Source: Leucogyrophana mollusca (lineage: Eukaryota > Basidiomycota > Agaricomycetes > Boletales). Taken from it: a stretch of DNA of 64,000 nucleotides. Made by a program: the position numbers and the translations under genes. Shown here piece by piece: positions 24,419 through 33,752 of the stretch (positions are counted from its first letter, which is position 1; every line of letters begins with the position of its first letter). The stretch covers positions 1-64,000 of the forward strand of contig MU266369.1 in assembly GCA_021014945.1 (NCBI GenBank). The letters run 5' to 3'. The notes under the pieces are model-generated. The model did no database searches and was not told the DNA's origin. It saw only the letters and a list, made by a program, of their open reading frames with translations.

Positions 24419-26139
24419 TCATGAAAGCTCGCAGCCTCTGATATCGAGAACATGTAGCGGAATCCCTTCACTGGTCGGACGAATCCCTGTCCCCATCCCC
24501 CCCTTTTCAACCTGATGTCCAGCGCGAGCCCTGCGTGTCCGTAGGCTGAGGACCAGGCGAGAGCCAGTTATGAAAAGGACGGTATCGATGAGGGGGGCGG
24601 GTACGCGCCCGTACACTTCCTAGCTTAGGTGTGAGCACGTATTACGACTGGGCAACGAGCTGTGCCTACAGGGAGGGCCACCCAGAGTGCGATGACGACA
24701 AGCATCAACACAAGATTACTGTTGTACGAGTCAATCGATATTCCATGCTCCAAGAGCGGAAGCCACGTACATAAGGAAGTAGACGAAGCTGTCTCTAGCC
24801 AGAACTCTTGTAAGTGAATTCGCCTGCATCGTACCTCCCAGATGTATCATTTCTGAAACATTCCTGACAGATACACGAGCCACAAGAGCGACCAGGAGAA
24901 ACTCGAAGCAGACAACGGGAACAAAGGTCATCACCATGAAACGATCCCGCATCCCAGTGGAGGCACATATTCGGTTAGCATTGACCACGATGCTCGTTCC
25001 TTCATTTCGGATTCAGCGGCATGCAAATATGTAAGGAAATGGCTCGTGATACTGTAAAGATGAGCTTACCGGTGAATGAACTGTTGGGACCGAGGTTTAG
25101 CCACAGGATCACCACGGTGGCCGCGGCTTCTGCTATGGAGCATAACACCAGTAGAATCCCGACCTTCCTGGACTGGTGATACATTGCAAAAATGCGCAGT
25201 TGCATGATACCTTGTTGTCACGGGGTGGATTTCAAAATGGTTTGTATGAGCACAACTCAACGAACCTTGCACAATCCATACATTTACCAACGTCCCCCAC
25301 GCTTCAAATTCGAGTAAATTATAACCTGACGAAAGGATCAGACGAATCCGACTTCTTCAACAACAAAGTACGAGAGGAAACTTACATCTGCGTTATAATT
25401 GTGAGACGACATTGGGAGCTCACGGGAATGGAAAGAATAAAAGGGATTGAGAACGTACAGCTAAGCTTCGTAATGACCATCAGGAACTTCACATAGCCAG
25501 CAAAACACTATGTACCTGGACAGACATCGCATGGCAGACGGAAACTGGTGCAGCGAGATTGTCAGTAGATATATGCTTGGATCTGTGACTCGTCCCATAC
25601 TGATAGTGCTACCACTACAACACGAGAGGTCAGATGCAATACTTTCGCATTTTAATCTAATATATGACTTACGCAAGGACAGTAATGCCCAGATACCGAT
25701 TCTGTGCATGGTACAAGTCGGTTCGTGCACGGATCATGGTCGTGGGGGCATACCATGATATATAACAGTGAAATGGGGGAGAATGGACCTTTCTGTATTC
25801 GTTGAGCACGGAAAGACTCGTTTGTTGGGGCTGTACACACCCATACTAAGTCCACCTGAACAAGGATTATGAAGCCATTTAATTGCAGATGCGTTACATG
25901 GGCGCACCTCTTTTGCGAAATTTTGAGCTGCACGTATGCATGGATTAGAAAGGCGGGCGAACTAGGAATAACGATAACGAACCGTAGTCGTAGAGTCCGA
26001 CAACCAAGACTGCGACTGTGTATTGGAACAATTAGCAACACAGTCGACGAAAGGAATACGAAGAGAACTGGCCTGAAAAATAGCCTATCTGCTGTAGAGC
26101 TTTCAAGTCGTATAAAATTTCAGAAACCTCAGCATCCAT
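24419..26139 (-). CDS. DUF6533-family membrane protein, paralogue D
   Basis: Minus-strand paralogue of C. Landmarks: exon 1 at 26073-26139 (MDAEVSEILYDLKALQQ), exon 2 at 25983-26015 (VAVLVVGLYDY), then KEVDLVW and NRYLGIT. A 14-nt exon lies at 25601-25614 and a 29-nt exon at 25516-25544, then 2-nt exons at 25459-25460 (CT) and 25386-25387 (AT). The next exon begins at 25325 with YNLLEFEAWG. MQLRIFAMYHQSRK follows near 25200, then several membrane helices and a basic, Gly-rich C-terminal tail ending GCELS. The first intron (26016-26072) starts with GC, as in C. Membrane topology and family are clear; function is not known for any member I am aware of. Confidence 0.75.
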
Positions 26140-26805
26140 GGTTGATACACGCAAAAACTGCGCTGTGTTGCGGGTAGAAGGACACTGGACCTTCGGATCC
26201 TTAACCTGGTTTTATACCTGACAACCGTAGATCACATCTTCATCATGATACAGCCCGCGGGATTGCGGCCTGATACAGGATGGAGGCATCCGGAGCGGTG
26301 ATGTGTTTGTATTTGAAGTTGTGTAGCAAGCGTGTTGTCGAAAATACGAAGCCTTTGCACAGCAATAGGTCATACGCATGGAGGCGGACTCCGTGACGCA
26401 TAGTATCATCGGTTTGAGATAATTTCACCACAACAGAAGGCAGAAAGATGATGAACTCAGTACCACTCCAGAATCAGACGCGACGTGCATTCGTGGCTAG
26501 GTCGAAGGCTGAGCAGGTTCAAAGTTGAACCTAGGTTCATCAAGGCTGATTCCAGAGGCCACGCATGGTCATCCTAAAGCCTGAGCCAGTCTTGTAGAGG
26601 TTTCTGTTCGTCGTAGCCATAGCGTAGCCTCCGACTGGAGGCATATTAAAATATTGGTCACGGTCCAGTTGGATCAACAGCCAAAGCAAGGTCTGTAAGA
26701 GTCGGCCAAACAAAGAACCAAACAAAGCTCTCGCCTTGACCACGTCGCGCACCGCTCTGCAGAGGGAAGGGAAACTTTGTGCTGGTCCGTTGACCGTCAA
26801 TAACC
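26140..26805. other. Divergent promoter region between paralogue D and coatomer gamma
   Basis: About 670 nt between two divergent starts. No gene is supported. It carries the copy of the CCAGAATCAGACGCG motif that is also found upstream of paralogue C. Confidence 0.4.
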
Positions 26806-29800
26806 ATGGCGTACCCTTCAAAAAAGGAGGAGGAGAGTGGCCTCAGCTCTTACTACAACAATAAAACCACAATCATCCAAGAGGCTCGCGTTTTCAATGA
26901 TTCCCCAATCAGTCCCCGGAAATGCAGGGCATTGCTCACTCGAATAGTCTACTTGCTCTACATTGGCGAGACTTTCGGTGCGCAGGAGGCGACTACCTTG
27001 TTCTTTGGCACGACCAAGCTTTTCCAGCACAAGGACGTGCGTAGCTATTGCCCACATTCCGAACACGGGTACTTACTTTGGAGATGCAGAGCGCCTTGCG
27101 ACAGATGGTGTATCTCGCGATCAAAGAACTGGCCACCACGGCCGAAGATGTGATCATGGTGACGAGCAGTATCATGAAGGATATGCAACCCAACTCGGAG
27201 GTCATATACAGACCCAACGCCATCCGTGCTCTTTGCCGAATCATTGACGTGAGTTGCCCATGAGAAGGTCTGCAATCCTCGCTCACATCTTCTTAGCCGT
27301 CCATGGCGCAAGGTGTAGAGCGGTTCTTCAAGGCTGCAATAGTCGATCGTACGCCGTCGATTTCGTCTGCCGCCCTCGTTTCTTCGTACCACCTTTTCCC
27401 TCATGCCAAAGACGTTGTCAAACGATGGGTGAATGAGGCTCAGGAAGCCGTGAACGCGAAATCATCGCCGTCTTTCTTCACCGGGTCATCTGGCGGATAT
27501 CTAAACTTCGGCTCAGGCAGTGGATCGGCAAGCGGATATCAACCCATTCCTTCAACTAGCTACATCACCCAGTATCATGCACTCGGCCTCCTCTACCTAA
27601 TTCGTCAGCAGGACCGCATGGCCGTAACCAAGATGATTCAACAACTCGGCGGCGGCAAGTCTGGCGCTGGCACAACTCTTAAAAACGCGATGGCTCTCTG
27701 CATGCTCATCCGATATGCCGCCAAAGTGATGGAGGAAGACCCAAAGTATGGCCTAAGAATATGTCTTCTAGGGATGCACTGACTCTTGCGCAGCATGCAG
27801 AGACAAATTCTAGATTTGCTCGATGGCTGGTTGCGGCATAAGAGCGATATGGTTAACTTTGAAGCAGCCCGTGCTATCTGCGAAATGAAAAACGTCAGTG
27901 CCTCGCAACTTACTAAACCGATAGCAGGTATGTCTCTCGTAGCTGCCTGAAACCACACATTTGACAATTTGGAAATAGTTCTGCAGCTCTTCTTGTCCTC
28001 GCCGAAACCCGTCCTGAAATTCGCAGCCACGCGTACTTTGGCCTCTTTGGCGCTGTCGCATCCCGCGAGCGTGGCTACCTGTAATGTAGACATGGAGAAC
28101 CTCATTGCTGATCCCAACAGAAGTGTGGCCACGTACGCCATCACCACCCTGCTAAAGGTGACATTACTCTTCGATTAACTTGATACGTCAATACTGACTA
28201 AGTTTTCTAGACTGGAAACGAGGCCTCCGTTGACCGCCTCATGAAACAAATAACTGGGTTCATGTCGGAGATCAGCGACGAGTTCAAGGTCATCATCGTT
28301 GACGCCATCCGCTCCCTCTGCCTCAAGTTCCCCGCTAAGCACGTTTCGATGCTCGCTTTCCTCTCAGGTGTTCTCCGTGACGAAGGTGGATACGACTTCA
28401 AGCGTGCAGTGGTCGAGGCCATGTTCGACATGATCAAGTTTATTGCGGACTGCAAGGAGCAAGCACTTTCACATCTCTGTGAGTTCATCGAAGACTGCGA
28501 GTTTACAAAGCTCTCCGTGCGCATCCTCCACTTGCTGGGCATGGAAGGACCAAAGGCTCCTCAGCCCACAAAGTACATCCGCTTTATCTACAACCGCGTC
28601 GTTTTGGAGAACGCGACAGTTAGAGCTGCAGCGGTATCGAGTTTGGCAAAATTCGGCGTGAACGCTGCGGATGCCGGGCTACGAAGAAGCATCAGCGTTC
28701 TCCTCAATCGGTAGGTCTGGTTCTTATTTGTCAAGTAACTTTGAGGCTGATCACTCTCGCCAGCTGTCTAGACGATGTAGACGACGAAGTCCGCGACCGA
28801 GCTGCCATGTATCTCGGGATCTTCAAGGAAGCACCCCTAGTCGACACATATGTCAAAGAAGGTTGGTCGTTTTGGCGAAGACATCTTATTAATGAAGATA
28901 TCTAACCTAACAATAGAATCCGTATATTCGCTCGCTGCCCTCGAGTCGAAGCTCGTCGCGTACGTCAACGATCCCGACGCCAGCGAACAGCCCTTCGATG
29001 CAGCATCAATACCAAAGATCAGTCGAGCGCAGCTCGCTGCTGAGTCGACCCGTCCGTCATTTTCACCTTTATGGAGATTTTTCACTGACACAGGCACAAA
29101 GGCCCGAGTACTTTGGATACCATTTCCGCCCCAACTGCCAGGAAAACTACAGCATCACCTCCACCTCCGACAGCTGCGGAGACACAGTCCGCCTATGCTC
29201 AACAACTTGCAGAAGTTCCTGAGATGGCTTCTTATGGACCTGTGCTCAACAGCAGCACGAAGCCTGTTCAGCTCACCGAGACTGAAACAGAATATCAGGT
29301 CAACTGTGTCAAGCATATCTTTAAGGAGCACATTGTATTCCAGGCAAGTGCTAATCGTCGTGCAGATCTCCGTGTGACTCACCTAGACACTCAGTTCAAC
29401 GTTTCAAATACCCTCCCTGATACTGTCCTGGAACAAGTTGCTGTGGTCATGCAGCCACAAACCGAGTCTGGACTGACCGAAGATTTCATCATTCAAGTTG
29501 ATTCACTCACTGCCTCGACCTCCCCTGGCATCGCCTATGCGTCATTCACGAGAGAAAATCCAGAGGAATATGTAACAGCGTCCTTCCAGTGTGTTCTCAA
29601 GTTCATCAGCAAGGAGCTAGACCCTTCGACAGGCGAACCGGAAGAAGAGGGTTACGAGGACGAGTACCAGCTGGAGGAGGTCGAATTGTCCGCTGGCGGC
29701 GACTACATTGTGCCCAGCTATGCATCGTTCTCGTCCGAGTGGGACCGGCTGCGATCAGGTGCCACCGCTACCGAAACCTTCTCACTTGGTGCCATGGAAA

Positions 29801-30167
29801 GCATCAAAGGTGCGTTCAATCGATCTCTATGCTGTGAACAACTACTGATCGCTCCCTCACCTACCTACTGCGATTCCACGCTGCTGTGACTCTCACCCCA
29901 TACTTGCCCGTTTATGTCAAATTCACAGCGGCCTGTGACTCGATCATCGAAGTGCTCAATATGGAGCCTCTGGGTGGCACAGAATCACCGAGCTCAACAT
30001 CCGTGCACACGTTGCAGCTTTCTGGTCTGGTAACCGGTGGTGGCGGCAAGGTGCTTGTGCGCTGCCGAATGACGTTCTCGAGAGGGCAGGGTGTGACACT
30101 CGAGCTAGGAGTGCGCGCAGAGAAGGAGAGTACGTGTGCTCTGGTTCTCGCGGCCGTCGGAGGTTAG
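26806..30167 (+). CDS. SEC21: Coatomer (COPI) subunit gamma
   Basis: Gamma-COP of the COPI coat, which drives Golgi-to-ER and intra-Golgi vesicle traffic. Eleven exons (26806-27036, 27084-27248, 27297-27745, 27794-27927, 27979-28157, 28211-28710, 28764-28861, 28917-29051, 29102-29343, 29395-29809, 29929-30167) total 2787 nt and 928 residues. The N-terminal half is an adaptin-type helical solenoid: [38 protein letters not shown] and MERQ-like [12 protein letters not shown] flexible Ala/Pro/Thr linker sits near residue 610. The C-terminal appendage contains [28 protein letters not shown] and the platform ending near LVLAAVGG. A 51-nt segment (29344-29394) that is open in frame is better read as a GC-AG intron, because it would insert 17 unfamiliar residues into a conserved strand. 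Confidence 0.95.
29344..29394 (+). other. Probable GC-AG intron in coatomer gamma
   Basis: The exon ends CAG and is followed by GCAAGT, the consensus GC donor. A branch-point-like TGACTCAC lies 20 nt before the acceptor CACTCAG. Removal joins HIVFQ directly to FNVSN, as in other gamma-COP proteins. The 51 nt are a multiple of three without a stop, so gene finders would tend to leave them in. Confidence 0.75.
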
Positions 30168-30752
30168 CGATTCAGAGTGTGGAAGCCTGTCCGCTGTGCT
30201 GGGGTACATATACACATACTCTACCGTGTCATATGGCTGCGACCTGGATGCAAGCGTTGCAACTAGAGGTATAATATTTCGCTACATTCTCATGTGCTGG
30301 CTGGGTCGCACGAGCGCCTGGGACTGAGCACCGGTGCCGATACTCGATATCTTTCTCCCCGGTTCAGGGATCTCACGTCACACTAAAGTCAACTGGGAGT
30401 GTAATTCCAGGATCCGAGAGGAGTAAGTTGTTAGTGCTGGAACAAAAGGCTCAGGGAGACTGCCACCAAAATCAGCAGATCTCCGAAGCCGACCGGTTCT
30501 AGAATGGAATGAATAATGCGCGGTTGTGTGTGATGGGTCTCAGACTGGAGCTCTTATAGTCGTAAGATGGTTGCAGCTTTTACATGATCCCTTAGCCAGC
30601 GTTTGTACGATATCAATCGTACCATTCTCTGCGCTTGACATATATCTCGGCCGCTCTTGCGTACAACTTCGTGCCCCAAACTTGCTCCATCCTCCCAAAC
30701 GCCCAAGTATATTATTTGCCAGAGCGCCGAATCCAACGGCACATCCTCTAAC
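30168..30752. other. Spacer before pantothenate kinase
   Basis: About 585 nt between two same-strand genes. No gene or RNA is recognised; it presumably holds the 3' UTR of coatomer gamma and the next promoter. Confidence 0.4.
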
Positions 30753-32707
30753 ATGCAAGCCCCATCGTTACCTACACCGCGGGTCATCCATCTAAACACA
30801 AGAGGTGCTGTAATACTTGCTGAGGACTCGCCTGAGGTGTGTAGCCTTCTTGCACGTCGCGCTCTGGCCTCGGTCTCACAGATCGCTGCTTTCTATAGAC
30901 CCGTGACAGCCGGGGGATATACCTCCCAAATTATATTGAGCCTGTGTCACACATCGCCGTGGATGTGAGTCTTATTTGTTGGTCGCCTGATGTCCTCAAG
31001 CTTAGAAGCGCCTAATGACAGATCGGCGGCTCTCTTGCCAAAGTAGTCTACTTCACTCGCTCACCCGAACCTCCATCTTCACCCTCAATTGTTGCGACCC
31101 GAGGCAGTAGCTGTGCGGTTAGCAGCTTCTCAACACCCAGCCCTGGCTCCCCGTCTACCTCACCCCCGCGGATCTCACCTCCTATTCCTCCCAGCTCATC
31201 ACACATAAAGAACGGCACCTTGACGCCTTTGGTGTTGGAATCGCACAACCATAATGGCAGCAGCAGCTTCTTCAATGGTAACTCGCAGACGGGCACACTC
31301 GATACCGACCTACTCCGTTCCACCATGCTCCGAACCAGCACCGTACACCACGTACCGGGTGGATCACTCAATTTCGAGCGGTTTGAAACTGCTAACATCG
31401 CGGAACTCATCTCGTTCATATCTGAACTCATCACGCGCTCCGCACACGCGAATGGTGTTTCGATAGAGGAGATGCGACGTGGGGTAAAGATCATGGCAAC
31501 GGGCGGCGGCGCACACAAGTTTGGCGATATCTTTGAGCGGGAGCTCGAGGTTGAAGTGAGGCGCGAGGACGAGATGGAGTGCTTGATCGAAGGAATGAAA
31601 TTCATGGCGATGATACCCGAAGAGGTGTACTATTTCTCAGACGAACTCATCCAAGAGGTGTCGCATCCGGGGTCAGGCAGAGGCCCATTGACGAAGGGAG
31701 TATTGGGCAAGTCTGGACCCAACGGCAATGCTCATCCCAGCACAAGCTCTTCAAGTGCAAGCGATCATGTAAACGAACCAGTACTCGAGCGTCCTTCACC
31801 GAATCCACCTCAATATGCCGTTACGTTCGAATCGGGCGAGCCTTCCGCACACCTTCCATGTTTGCTCGTAAATATCGGCTCTGGGGTATCGATCATCAAG
31901 GTCGATGCGGATGGCAAGTTTGAACGTGTGAGCGGGACGAGTCTTGGTGGTGGAACTCTGTGGGGTCTCTTGAGCTTGCTAACTCCCGCACGGACATTTG
32001 ATGGTACGCCCTGTGCATAAACTCACCGGATTCCGTTGCTAATCTACCCACATCTGGATTATTAGAAATGCTTGCACTATCGGAGCAGGGCGACAACGCG
32101 ACTGTCGACATGCTTGTAGGTGACATCTACGGCACCGATTACAGTAAACTTGGTCTGAAGTCCACCATGATCGCGAGTTCCTTCGGAAAAGTCTTCAAGA
32201 ACCGCGGAGAAGGCAAGGCAGAAGGCGAACGCGGGACGTTCAAAGCCGAGGACATTAGTCGAAGTCTGCTGTACGCGGTCTCGAACAACATAGGGCAAAT
32301 AGCGTGTGTATAGCTGATAGCTGTGTTTCAAAAGTCTGCAGCTAACACGCGGACATCTCTGGTTCATAGGTACATGAATGCCGAGAAATACGGCCTGGAT
32401 AGAATATACTTTGGAGGGTGCTTCATTCGGGGTGCGTGTCGTTTCAATACATCTGAGCCATTGTTTTACACACGTTGCCCTTAGGACATGCAGCCACCAT
32501 TACTACCCTGTCCTATGCCATCCGATTTTGGAGCAAAGGGACAAAGCGTGCGCTGTTTCTACGACACGAAGGCTTTTTGTGCGTATTGGTTCCTGTGACG
32601 AGATATTAAAAGGGCTCACTCGTCATTACAGAGGTGCTACTGGTGCATGGATCAAGAACATCGATTCAGACGGTGCTGATAGTGCCTCACCTGTTTCGGA
32701 ATCGTAA
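30753..32707 (+). CDS. CAB1: Pantothenate kinase (eukaryotic type)
   Basis: Catalyses ATP-dependent phosphorylation of pantothenate, the first and usually rate-limiting step of coenzyme A synthesis. Seven exons (30753-30836, 30899-30964, 31022-32003, 32066-32303, 32370-32431, 32485-32578, 32632-32707) give 1602 nt and 533 residues. ASKHA-fold motifs are in order: HIAVDIGGSLAKVVYFTR (phosphate 1, near residue 48), IMATGGGAHKF, NIGSGVSIIKV and SGTSLGGGTLWGLLSLL. YAVSNNIGQIAYMNA and IYFGGCFIRGHAATITTLSYA follow. Two Ser/Pro-rich insertions (after residue 60 and near residue 250) make it longer than the yeast enzyme of about 370 residues. The fungal and animal enzymes are typically inhibited by acyl-CoA. 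Confidence 0.95.
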
Positions 32708-33752
32708 TTGACTTCCCCTACATCATATACTTTACATCATGAGCTGTCTCCCTACTATCTAGCGCACTTATCTATCAAGCAACCCATGACTTCGCACCTG
32801 TAACTGCCGGAAAGCCGGATTTGAACTTCATCTGTTGCCTCAAGGTCTTTCTGTGGGGGGCTTCACATGCATTCTATTTATACTGCTCAACTGCTGTACG
32901 GCTCGGCATAGCTATCATCCCAAATTTGTAGATAGGCAATGGCAGGGAATCCGCATACAATGGAGGATGAGACGCCCAGCCATACCAGCTATGCACACGG
33001 GAATGAATGGCGACTGAAGCTGAGCCTATCATATGACACGTGAAACAGATTGCAACGTGCGACCTGCACGCTAGCTTAATTAACTAGGATCGATGCGTGG
33101 TGTTGAGTGAGCACTTGCACTGGACGAGCCAATTTAAAACAGGTCGTTCCAAGTACTGTACAGGGCCCATGATGCAGATCGCCGTCTTTGCCCCCCAAAA
33201 TCCTAGGTGCCAAGGAGTGGCGAAATCAGACCAGCCTTTTGACTGATTGGGTAGCGCTGTGTCGATTGCCGCCTCGATATCCGGAACATTGCGGCAAATC
33301 GAAAACCACCAGTCGATTCCAAGGCGGCTTTGCAATGAGATGGGTTTCGTGTTGTAGGTAGGGGATTATGAAGACGAGAAATGCAAGAGTAGGATAGATA
33401 AATGAGTTTTTATCTCCAGCTGATCGTGAAATGAAAGCGACATCGCCACGTGAAACAGACTCAGTCTTGTGAACATTTCTCGGACAGCGTGAGGTCGTGT
33501 CCCCGAGCAAAAAAAGCGCAACTATGAGCAACAATAAACTCGCCCGGAACAGAATGGCTAGTATAGTTTACGGCGCACGATTTCAGCCTATGCAGGTGAA
33601 GATGATAAGCGGGGAAACTGAGGGAAACTGCCCCTCACAAATGATGCAAATGAACAATATTCCCACGGGTGCTGATCTAGCAGGGTGGGTTAAAAAGGTG
33701 CCGATAATGGATATTAGCAGGACTCGATATACAGGGCCTTTGTCATGTCACC
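32708..33752. other. Spacer, about 1 kb
   Basis: No supported gene. Open minus-strand frames at 33.08-33.53 kb show no domain. A compact promoter for the homeodomain gene is expected in the last 200-300 nt. Confidence 0.4.

Noticed and set aside
28850..29377. Alternative + strand frame inside coatomer gamma (28.85-29.38 kb)
   Set aside because: It runs through two introns and has no similarity; the gamma-COP frame explains the sequence.
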